In this document: piece after piece, positions 41,601 through 53,500 of the stretch | Numbering within the stretch: position 1 is the stretch's first letter | Layout: each line of letters starts with the position of its first letter | NCBI RefSeq assembly: GCF_037975245.1 | Contig: NC_092565.1 | Location: forward strand, 21,428,999 to 21,492,998 | DNA from: Apostichopus japonicus | Lineage: Eukaryota; Echinodermata; Holothuroidea; Aspidochirotida; Stichopodidae | Reading direction: 5' to 3' | Length of the DNA stretch: 64,000 nucleotides | Notes under the pieces: model-generated | The model's database searches: none | Seen by the model: only the letters and a program-made list of their open reading frames with translations | Told to the model about the DNA's origin: nothing | Made by a program: the position numbers and the translations under genes

Positions 41601-44600
41601 CTTAAAGGAGCATTCCAGCGAGTAATAGCATAATTTAAAAATGGATATTCTGAAAACCAGAAGGAGCTATAGAAACATTTTGATCACTCAGGTTTTTCTT
41701 ACTTTTAAAACTACAATATATTTAAACAAAAATTCTGACTGACGTCATCCTTGATAGGGATAATCCGGTGGCATGCAGTGTAACACTTTATCTTAAAAAA
41801 GAGAGAATAATCCACACTGGTTAGTTGTGTATTAACTCACATCTCTATACATTGTACCTCACCTCAACATATGGTCGATTGACTTTAACTGAATTTTGAC
41901 AAGCCAAGACCTCCATTATTCAAGGGAGTGGATCAAAGCGATGTCATGACGGTAGTCTTTAGTCAACATTGCAACAGACTTGGCATCTAAATGATCCCTA
42001 TAATCCTTGAGTATGGGGTCTAAGCACAGGTGGGCAAAATGCAGTCCATAGACAAGCTTTATGTTCCCCACCAAAAGGCTTTCAAAGCCCTCTTAATATT
42101 ATTTTTCTGGTGGCTGAAGTTGATTGCTTAATAACAAAATTGCTGAAATTTTTCTGAATATTAAGGTATAAAACCACATCTTTGTAGTATTTTTGTATCA
42201 AGAATATATGAACTTTGTAAAATGTATCTGGCAAAAACGATAATGGATGATGTCATCTAGGCACTTCAGCTGAAAATGCCATTTGTTCTTCATTATAATT
42301 TGTCAATTATTTATCCACAGAGGAGAAAGGATATTTCTACAAAAACAGATACATTTGGATGAAATTCTAAGAGAACTTTGACAGCTAAGCAAACTTTCCA
42401 AAATGTTTCTCGTTTCAACATTTTGAGAATGCAATATGCTTAGTAAAGTTTTCCAAGAGCATTTGCCCAGATGACATCACAGACCCCCTACTGTGATCCA
42501 ACTTCCTGGAGTAGCGGAAGGTTCATGCAAGTCAAAATAGCTTAGATTCGACCGGCCATACCTTGGAGTTATGGGCAAGATATTGTGATGTGGGTTTCAA
42601 CTAGCAGTGTGGAATATTTTTCCCATAATATAAGTTTCACGTTGTTTGTCACCAAAATATCATTTGAATATGAATTGATAAATTGCTTAATCAATGTTTG
42701 GGAAGTTCTACTTGATGTGAGGGGTTACAGGTTTATAAAAGGGAATATTTAGGCGACCATATGAGAACTTCTTTAGAGGCCTCCCATTTTGGACTCAAAA
42801 ACACACAATAAGTGTGTGTGTGTCAAATTTCTTATTGATTGTCCCACTATTAAAAAGGAAGGGTTTTCTTACAGACCTTCCCTTTCGCCAGTAGATGACA
42901 TAAACATGGCCTGCATTCACAATCTTTCATTTTGTTGGACTACCAAATATCACAAATGAAAATTTTGTCTGGAATCATCCTTAAATCAGGTCACTTCATA
43001 AATCCATTTTTACATTCGTTATAAAGGGTAGTTGGAGCAAAATAACAGATCATAAGTGAGTATCTTCCACACAATCAAGACTGGTGGTGTTTTTTTGCTG
43101 TTGAAATGAAGAAAAGAAAAAGTTAACCAGTTTTAAAATGTTAAAAATGGGACAAATTTGTTGGGATTCATTTTATTAGTAAAAAGGGGTGGGGGGGAGG
43201 GGGATGGAGATGGGGTATGTGGGATAGACTTAAAGGGGATGGAAAAGAGGTTTGAGGTTCCTCATCTAACCAGTTTGAGAACTAACTCTGACTAGTGCGA
43301 GTTCTAGAACAAACTGAACAGGTTCTAGACCTAACCGGTTTTTGGCTCCAGATTTAACCGGTCTGGGGGAGGGGGGGGGTGGTGGGGGGATAGAGCTAAC
43401 ATAACCTAGAAATGGGTAATAAACGTTTTCCTTTCTTTCTTTTAAACTTTGGACTGACTAGAAATGAATGATTCTGAAGCATGCACTTACCAAACGTAAA
43501 TTAAACTTGAAATGGGGGCAAGGATTAACTTGTTGTGAGTCATGCAAAAAAAGACAGAAAGATAAACAAGAGTTGTCAGATGAAAAAAAAATAATATGAG
43601 TTTAAAATTAAACATGAAATTACACAGCGAACAAAAAGTTGATTACATATATGTTATCATACTTGAGTTATCATATCACAAGAAAACTGATTTACAGTAA
43701 CTCCAAAGTTAGAACACTACTAACGAAAAAGTCGTCTCTGAGGACTTAAAGAATTGTGATTTGACTATAATGCAGTAGATATTTTCCATATTCACTCTCG
43801 GACGTCATACGTAAAGAACCCCCCCCCCCCCGAAATATTGCATAAATTAATAAATGAGAAGGACCACATTCCCTTTTGTCTACAGCCCTGTCATATAAGT
43901 AAAATAATAAATATGATAATTCAAAAAAGACCACATAACAGGAAGAAGGGCTGAAAAGAGCTGTAAATCCAAACTTAATTCTGGGAAATTTTTTTTTTCT
44001 TTCTATAAAACAGTTATCAGATTCATGTATATTCTATATTAATTTTTTTTTCTCTAAATTTGATAAAATGATTATTCAAAGAAAATTTAACTATTTTAAA
44101 ATTTATAAATAAACTTATGTGGGGGAAAAAACCTTTCCATTTTTCCCAATTTGAAGAAGGAGCATCAATCATTCTGCAAAAAAGGTTGTATTTTTCTTCA
44201 CAAACTTAAATTAAATCCAAATTAATTTTCTTTTAAGTTGTGTGAATTGACATAGAATATAAATAACTGTCAACTGATTATGCACTTTCAGCTATAAAAA
44301 ATTGGAAATGTTTACATATAGTTGCTATAGAAAGACAGAGACTTTTATAAGATTTTAAATGATAAATTTGCAGCTTACATCCAAGAGAGGCTATACACAA
44401 TGAATAGAGGTGAAATCACACAGTTCCAGTTGAAGCACGTTTCAATCGAGTCTGTAAGTTGTAAGTAAAACAAAATAATACAAACAAAAAATGGAAAAAT
44501 GAAAAAAAAAAGAAAAAAGAAGAATATAATGCTGATTATTAAAAGCAAAGAAAAATATGAATATTTGCATTATTACTTTATACAAGGAAACATGCTGTTC

Positions 44601-47600
44601 ACTGCATGAGAACTCAAATATGCATATGTTACAAGCTATATCAGAAGAATGAACAGAATTGCCTCATGAATTCAGCTTGATGAAACATCCAATATTTCCT
44701 CTCGTTTTTTTAAAACACTTTTGCATTTAGTAATTATGATTTGCATAATCTGTAGGACTGAAGTGTAGAATTGTCTGAGCAAATATGCAGAAAAGCCGGA
44801 CGTTACAAAATGCAGTGATGAATTCGCAATTTGGTCAGCGACAAACTTGACTGCTGCCAACAGGCATTGCCAAGATAAAATCAATTTGCTAGTTGAAGAA
44901 AAGAAAATGTTTCAAAAATGTTACTACAAATGAGGGAGAGAGAGCCAAGACCTGCCCTCTGATTAAATGTTTCATCATGAATATTCATGTTAAATGTTCA
45001 TGTTTGGGTTAGTTTTATGTTTCTGGCAACAACAGACAACAATAACATCTAGTACATTGTAGATGAAATGGAAGATATGAAATACTTGTTTTTATTTATA
45101 TTATGTAAACTTATTTGTTTAACAGAAAGAAAATGAAGTACTATTAATCCAAATTTATCTTCTTCATGAATCTCAAAAATTTCTAATGCACCAAATTCTA
45201 CAATTAAGGAAATCATATGTAGCCATCAACCTTCAACGGCAACTGAATAAAATTATGAAAAAAAGAGATCAAATATCTCAAATGTGTGACACATTTGTCC
45301 TAATGATATCACCAAACATCAACTAGATACATTCATGAGGGTTAACCTGACATGAATCTTGCACATTTTAGGAATTTTTTTGGTGACCGACTAGTGCAAT
45401 GAAAGTTGTAAACAATGGAGCATACCACATTTTAAACAAGACATCACAAAAACCAGAAAAAATGAAATGTAAGGCTGTAATGTAAGGCTGTTGTCCAATG
45501 TTGATGATGATGATGATATAACCACATGAATTAATACACATGCATAAGGTACAGTTGGCAAAAGTAACCTGGCAACAACCTTATCTAATACTAGGCAATA
45601 GGTAATAAGATGGCAATTTCAAATAGCACAAGGCAAATGATCTTTTCTTTTCCACAGGTGTTGCATTTTAGATCACAAAATGAAACCTTTTACACACTGG
45701 CATTACTTTCAAGTTAATTCTTTCGTCGATGCAAAACTTCTCGTAACCGCCCCTCCCCACCCCTACCCCACAAGAGTACACGTAATATTCAAATTTGTAA
45801 CGTATATGACAAAATATGCAATTTTTGAGTCATTAAGTGCAAACTGTGCCAGAGAACTAAATGGTGGAGCAGTGCAAAGTATAAGGTTACATATTGTATT
45901 TCCTTTGTCATGCATTAAGTTAAAAATGCCCTTTACAAGTTTGTGTACATAGCTCATTGTTTAGTATGTTTACATCTGCACCCCTCTCACCCCTCCAAAC
46001 CCAACCCAACCCATCATTAATCCACACTTCCCCCTTTTCTAAAATCAGTGTAAGAGGCCCTGAAAAAACTGTGAATGGAATGTAAGATTTTGTTTTTACT
46101 GAATGATCATGCCATCTTCTTTCTTTCAAACCCTACCCCCATCCCCATCCCCACCCCTTTTAAAACCCATCAAGAAAGAAATTCCAAAAAACTGACCTAA
46201 ATAAGTGTGTGTGCAGGCAATGCATATTGTATAAAGCCAAGGTACAAGGGTAAGACAGTTTAGGTGTTTGTTCCTCCACAACACAGAATGACTGATAACT
46301 GAACATGTAGTGTTTTCCGCCACAGGCAATCAGCAGTGTGCGGAGGTTTACAACTAGACTACAGTTTTAAGAAATGTACCCAAATCACGGGAAAGTCATT
46401 TTGCGGTGACCTTAGAGAGAACTGGTCATTCAAATCAAAGAGTTGTTGTGTACTAGGCAGGGGTGGGGTGGGGCTTGGGGTTAGTTGTAAAACCATGGGT
46501 CTTCAGGACTATCTAAAACTGGACCACGACGGTTGAGTTGAGTTGGATGGCTTTGGTCAGGGCAGTTTGCGGCCCGCATTTAAGAAAGATCACCAGCAAG
46601 GAGAACATTTCCTCAAAACGCAGCACCCATTTTATCTTTACTAAAGTTCGCTGGGTTGGATCCAATACTTTATATAAGAGGGGAGGTGGCCCTAAAAGTC
46701 ATGTATGGCGCAGGGTTCTGGGAACATCCTCCCCATGAAAAAATTAAAATTGTGTAAATAACTACATTTTACCCCTTCCCCTAAAATCCCTGTCTGGATC
46801 TATAATGTAAAGAGAGATATAAAAGAAAGGTCATTTCACTTTACATTTATGAGGAAGTTTAATATTTTGCATCGATAACAATATTTTAGCCATTTTTCCC
46901 CATTTGTTTTGGAAATGATACTTGACATTCAATCATAAAACAAAAATGAGATGATATCTATACAATCTTTCTAAGACTCCTACGCAGATTCCCAAGCAAT
47001 TGTTGACAGGATAAAAGGGAACATTAGACTAATTTTCAGGAAAGAATTCTGCTGACTTCTAGGAGAATCTGCCCACGCATTTTTACAGTTTTTGTAACAT
47101 TTGGTTTTTATCGTCGAGGAAATGTAATTGCAAGTGGTTAACTATTACAAGAGGGCAGTAAATAGAATATTAAGCATTGAGATATGTCCCTGCAGTTTAT
47201 TTGTGCAGATATAAACAGCCAGCGCCTTCTCTTGTTTTTTGAAAGGAAGGGACGTCTGTATGGTTTCATGAGGAAGTGACATTTATCCAGACTACGAAAT
47301 TGTGTGACACATATATTATATTTATGTATTGTATAATATTGTAAGGTAAACAGTTTAATGCTAATGGCTGCAAATTTCAAAACTGTATTTTCACTTCTGG
47401 ACATAATTTATTATCAAGTTTAATATTCCAAAAGTGTAATGCAGTGAATAATACAGTGTGCAACATTTTGTGCAGCAGTCTTGAACGCTCTAAACTCTGT
47501 CTCACATAGAAATAGAATGTTTACTGTGTAAAAAAAACTGCGCACTTGTATAGCATGGTTTGCCCATCTTACGTAGATGTTTGTGATGCGGTACGGGATA

Positions 47601-48969
47601 AATTGTGCTCTTTTATGTCCCATAAATAATTCCACGAAGTGATTTGTTTTGTCCGCAGTGATGTAATTAGCAGGTAAGATGCCGTTATATATGCTGGGTA
47701 GGCGAAATTTAAACATTATACGACCACGATGGTTAAAGTCTTACAGAAATGTTGAATGTTTTCTTCATGAAAATAAGAGATTTTGTGAAGATTTTAATCC
47801 TCTGCTGTGACATTTTTGGTGCAGAAAACTGCTGACAATAGTATTTCTGGTTCCACTGAATGCTAACACTGAGAGAAAAAATTGCATAATATGATCACAT
47901 GCAGATGCCATAAGTGAGGGATGAATAGTTGTGAGTGAAAAAAGGAAATATATAAATAAATAACATCCAAAAATGATAGGCGGCCTGCACACTCAGGGAA
48001 AGGATGACTTGCAGAGGAGGACAGTGCAGGTCAAGCTCAGTAAAGATTTGATTCTGTTAGAGGTTGGAAGTTTCTTTTCACTGATCTAGAGTTTACAGAT
48101 TAATGGCGTGAAACACGATCCACCAGAAAGAATTTCACTCACTAGAAAAATAAGGTGGTCTGATGTTCCGATCCTAGCAGGATCTTCTTCAAAGGATAAA
48201 TGGCAAGTAACAGTAACAGACGGGACATAAACACGCACAGAATACAGACAGGTTAATGAGCAAGGTGAACACAAAGAGATAGATGTAAGGGGATTAGTAG
48301 ACACTTGATTAGTAGATCACTAGAAACTTGTTAACATTAAAGAACTTAAAACTAGATGTTTGATGTTACAAAATTTGATTTTTGGTTTTGTGTTTTGGTT
48401 GTATTGCTTGTAACAAATATAAAGGTGGCTTGATATGGCAAAAAAACAAAACAGACATATTCCACGTTTACCCAAAGACCCTGAACCAGGAGAGAAGAAA
48501 AAGAAAATGTTAGATGACCCCGAAGCTGTGAGTATTGGTGAATGAAATTTCTGAAACAATTTTAAGAGAATCACATCGGATTTACTTAACAAAAAAGAAG
48601 AACCTTATCATAGAATAATAAAAAAGTAATATGATAACATCTATTCCAAAGGTACTTTATTTGGAATGTAACAACCATGTACTGTTCTTATCATGGCACA
48701 TGATGAGATGATAATCACAAAATCAAATTCAATTTTTCACAGTTATATGTTGCCATAAATGAATTTAAAACTTCCTTCACCTATGCCTTGTTATTTATCG
48801 GGCCACAGGTCTAACATTTGTCAGCAGGGGAACAAGCCTCATCTTGGGAGGCACACAAATTTGTCAAGGAATGCTTGATGTGTCAATCCCACCCCTCCCC
48901 CACCACCATCTAGCACCAATTAAATGGTGGATTCAGGCAAAAAAGAAATTTGTTGATATGTTGTAGACC
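41601..48969. other. Intergenic or 3'-flanking sequence
   Basis: No exon recognised. Contains the dispersed repeat at 42040, G-rich tracts at 43185-43210 and 43365-43390, and a C run near 43820. Part may be the 3' region of the PLEKHA1/2-like transcript; the polyadenylation site is not known. Confidence 0.45.
42040..42440 (+). repeat. Dispersed repeat, inverted relative at 56770-57100
   Basis: Shares TTTTGTATCAAGAA, TTCAGCTGAAAATG, ATTTATCCACAGAGGA and TTTCTACAAAAA in the same order with the reverse complement of 56770-57100. Confidence 0.75.
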
Positions 48970-48977
48970 ATCTAAAC

Positions 48978-49346
48978 CTGGGGTGGGCAACCTACGGCCC
49001 GCGGGCCACATGCGACCCGCCAGTGATTTTTTTGCGGCCCGTGAGATGTCTCAAGAAAAAGAAAGAAAATCAATCTATTTTACATCATCACAAAAAAACG
49101 AGCTAGCTGCTTAGAATTTATCGGCACTAATGATGCTGTCAGGTAGGCCTATTATCCCCATTAATTATCAACTGTACTGTATTGACATTATGTTTTTGTG
49201 AATACAGATTAAGTACACACCTATCGCTTGAAAGTCCTTGGAATAAAGGGTTTGAAATCAACAGCAGGTCGTTGGGTAGGTGCGGCCCAGTCAATTTGTC
49301 ACTCCTTATATCTGGCCCATTCATTCATAAAGGTTGCCCACCCCGG
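48978..49346. mobile_element. Non-autonomous hAT element, 369 bp
   Basis: Termini CTGGGGTGGGCAACCT and AGGTTGCCCACCCCGG; exact 8-bp target-site duplication ATCTAAAC at 48970-48977 and 49347-49354. The GGGGTGGGCAACC end with GGCCCGCGGGCC just inside is typical of Charlie-like hAT elements. Confidence 0.93.
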
Positions 49347-49434
49347 ATCTAAACAGATTGCTACCAGTCCAGGCTGTATTCATATATAACACTTTTAATT
49401 TCGAGAACGACCCTTTAAACAAGTCAGGTTCATT

Positions 49435-49562
49435 CATGAAAGTGACTGGAATACTTAGTCTAATATATAGGTCATTAGGTCAGTTACTCAGATGGACACA
49501 AAACTCAAAAGTTAAAACATAAAGTTTTCTATGGCCTCAAGTGACATGTTTACAATAAATTA
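49435..49562 (+). repeat. Dispersed repeat AGTGACTGG..CAGTTACTCAGATG, copy 2
   Basis: Second copy of the repeat at 40970, diverged, just right of the hAT insertion. Confidence 0.65.
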
Positions 49563-50461
49563 CAAAAAAAGAATTTTTTATTTGGTGATAATGATGGCAT
49601 GCAGTGTGTATGGAACTTTGTGATCAACATCACACAGATATGTTAAGATTTGCCTTAAGCAAGAAAATCATCTTTTTTTTCGCAGGGGACAGTTAATACA
49701 AATTTGTTTAGATTCACTTCTGAATCTTGCCAATTTAAAGTAGTATATCTCATCAATGTTAGTGAACACACCAAACTGATCTCTCTCGAAGAAAAATATT
49801 TTGACACTTGATGAAAAAACTATACCATTATATGTTGAAATATTTACCAATTTATTTGTTATATGTGGAATAGTGATGATTATTGGCCATTCATTATTCA
49901 ACTGAAAAGAATTTACTTTTCAAACAAAAGCAGATTCATTGAATAAAATCACAAAACTATGGCAAGAATATGTTCTTCAAAAATATATATTAACAAAATG
50001 AAAAAAAGAAAAGAAAGAAGAAGAATGATAAAATAAAGCAACAATGAATGAAGTACTTAATAAAGTAAAGGACAAGACCATGATGATAATGATAATCCTG
50101 GATAGCTGTTAGTCATGCACTAGTAGATAGGTGAGTCCGTTTTTTTATAAATGTCTATTAAGGTTCAACAAAAGGAGGTCAAGTTGCTCGGACTCTGCGC
50201 ACGGATAAGAAGGAAAAGTTCCTACAAGAATCGAAATAATAACATCGTCTCTCATTTTGGACAGATTTATCGAGAAAAAAACAAGGTATGCCTGTAACGC
50301 ATCATTAACGGTTTGTTGAAAGTTCTTGCTTTTTCCTTCTTTTTTGTCCTGTTTGATTATACATAAACCCGAAGATTGATTCATAGTATAAACTATTCTG
50401 ATGTTAGTGGCAGGCAATGGCATGCAGAAGAAGAAGAAGGAGAAGGAGAAGCACAGAATGA

Positions 50462-50599
50462 CTACACCAGTGTTACAAGTCGAGAACCACAACCGTGTGA
50501 GTCTGGACTCACTTCTGATTTGGAATTTCCCTCTGTATCATGGATGATCCTGCTGGTTATTGCCGACACCCAGGCCTGCATTTCCTCTGGTGTATATGC
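50462..50599 (-). CDS. PLEKHA1/2: TAPP-like last coding exon: PH helix and C-terminus
   Basis: Encodes AYTPEEMQAWVSAITSRI, the C-terminal PH helix with its invariant Trp, then a short tail ending SRLVTLV and a stop. A donor-like GTGAGT begins at 50512 inside the exon, so a shorter spliced form is possible. The acceptor ends GGGCAG. Confidence 0.87.
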   Translation of the reverse strand, partial: AYTPEEMQAWVSAITSRIIHDTEGNSKSEVSPDSHGCGSRLVTLV

Positions 50600-53500
50600 C
50601 TGCCCAAATGGATGGAAAGAAAATTTGGAATGCTCATCACTCTGAGATTTGTTGAAGGGGGTGGGCAGGGGAGGGTAAAGGAGGGCGGGTACATTTGAGG
50701 GTGCGGAATATGACTGCCATATGGGTGTTATTACTCGTCTGAGACTTGTTGAAGGGGGTGGGCAGGGGAGGGTAAAGGAGGGGGGGGGTTAGGTTTGACT
50801 GTGTCGAATATGCTACCAAATGTTCAAAAAGTTGGACACAGTAGCATTCTGTCTGTTATTTGTAAGGGAAGTATAGGCAATGGGGGGAGGCCAGAGGGTG
50901 GGTTGACAGGGGAGGGATGAGTGAGGGAGGGGGAGGTTGAGGCTAGGCAACAATTTGCAAGTTCATTACAGAACAGACTTTACTGACTAGAGTTTTGAGT
51001 TCATCGACGAGAAGTTCAATTGGTAAATGATAAAGCAGAGCAAAAAATATTATTGTTATTGAGTGAGAAAGGTAGCGAGGAGAACATGATAACATTCTAA
51101 TCCAAAGTCCAACGTTATAGGAATCACGTAAACAGCAATTTGACAGTTTTCGAATCCAAAGTTTGAACATTTATTCATTAGCAAGAAAACTATTTCTTTT
51201 GGTAGAGAGATTCCAATTTATAAGTTTAAGAGATACAAATTATCGATTTGGACAAGAAGCTAGGAGCAGATTTTGCCTAAACTTGTGACCACGAAAATTT
51301 AACATATTCAACAGTGAACAAACTGAATTTGAGTTTACGTACACGGATACATGAACTGTGCTTGACTCTATATTTTCACCTAGAGTATGGTATATCAACA
51401 TCAGATATTTCTGCCTCAAACAATAGACATTAGAATGGATATACTTCCAAAATAAGACAGGGAAAAAAGAGAGCTATGGCCTAGAGGATCTTACCTGTAC
51501 AAAAAATGTTCTAGCAAAACAATTGATTTCAAATAGGTTGTCTCTTTGAAGAGCAGACCTGCGGGAGAAAAAGGAAAGTGACTTTTATTGGTCATTTTGT
51601 TTCTGTAAAGTCGTACTTTTACTTCCACAGTTTTTATTTCTTTCTCCTGGTAGTGGATGGCTATTAATTAATCAGAACATACCTCTAATGATCTGGTTAC
51701 ACCGTGGGCTTTGTCAGTAAAGAAAATGAACTTGAAACATTGTGTGTTGAGAGAAAAGAGGTTTTTGTGATAAAGCTTTGATAGAACTTTGTGAGACTAC
51801 CAGTATGTTCATTGCAGATGTACAACAGTGAAGTATGCAAACACTTGTTAACTACCATTCAAACATTGTGATTTGAGTTTACGTTAAAGTCGAATATGTC
51901 TTAGTTTACTATGTGCGTTAAGGCCAAATTGGTCAAAATGAAAAGTAGAACAGAAAAGTAAGAAGAAAACCTGCAATGATACTTATCTGCTTCAAGCAGC
52001 AACTTGTCCACATGAAGAACTTAAAATATTGACTTGTTTTCATAAGACTTTAGAATTGTGATCATAAATATTGACCTCGGGGATACAAAACCATATAACA
52101 AACAGTACTATCAAGTCCTACCTCAGAATTAGACTGTTAATCATTTTTGTGCTTCATCAGAAGTCACGGTAACTTGAATACAGCGAAACCAAGAATCACA
52201 GAATTTAATACAGCCTCTACGGCCAAAAAACAAACAATTAAAGTTCAAGTACAAAGTCTGGAGATATTATGTTTTTGGAATGCAGCTGCACTGCCAGTTT
52301 TATTTTTGAAAAATTTGAACTTTTTTTTATGGAACTTAACCAATTTTTCTTTTCAAAGCAATACATTTTCTTTGGGTTTGGGGAAAGGGATGTAGATATC
52401 CTTACAACATTTTTGATATATATTACAAATATTAAAATATTACATTTATGAAAGTAAACAAAGCTGCATTGAGCTTTGAAAAAATTAATTCTTCTTTAAG
52501 TTCAAGTTTGCTATCAGTTTAGAAAAGTATAATTATTTAAGAAGACTTTCTCAGAGAAGAAAAATAAGGTCGCTGATGTGGAGTTGTTTCATGCCTTCTC
52601 CAGTTATTCTTCTGATTTGTCTAGATAGTCTTTTGTCTATTTCATACGCTTGGTGTGGGTAAAGTTACGTTGTCAATTTTTTTGACTGTCGTCAAATATC
52701 CTTTCTATATTTATTAATCAGAAAATGCCTAGTAATTTAATATAGAACTTATAAATAAATGGAGAGAACCTCCCCCCCCCCCAAAAAAAATCACATCCAC
52801 ACGATAATTCACACAAGCCTAGATTTTGGCAAAGTAGGAACATTTTGAGACAATTCAGTCTATTTTTTTCTTGAAATGTCACTGTAAGTAATGGTAAAAA
52901 ACAGAAACTGTTCAAGAATTTAACAGACATGTTGAAAGAAGCAGTGAAATATGTTTTTGTCCAACAAAAAAAATCACGATCTTTTCTGCTATATGAATCA
53001 TAATAACTGAATCAGAAGTGAAACATTGAATAGTCCTTACCATTGTCCTGAGACCTTACAATTCGATATTTCTGAAAGTGCTATGGTCCTAATGGGGACT
53101 TTGTCCTGTTAAAGAAAGAAAAGAAAGGTTCGTTAAGTAACGCTACTTTTCCTGAAATATGTTGCGGTTTAAATGTGGAGGATTCCCCTTCAAATCAGAC
53201 CCTGGTTTTTATCATCGATAAAAATTATGGACGGGGTCAAAGTTAAAGGAGTCACAAAGCCAAGCAATTTGTTAAATATTCTGTGGAGTTTTAAAGTGAT
53301 CAACAATGATCTTGTCCTAGCTCTCCACTATGAAGTTCATTTCAATCTGTATTTAACAGGTGTTCGAATGCCTGCAAGGTTTTCAGACCCTGACCTCTGT
53401 TGACCTCAAGTGATCTTTGACCTCCACCAATTTCTATAAGGTCCTTGTACTCACTAATGTGCATATCTTACATACCACAATTGAAGTTTGTGCCAATCTT

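Noticed and set aside
50376-50645. 89-residue plus-strand frame
   Set aside because: Antisense shadow of the last PLEKHA1/2-like exon.
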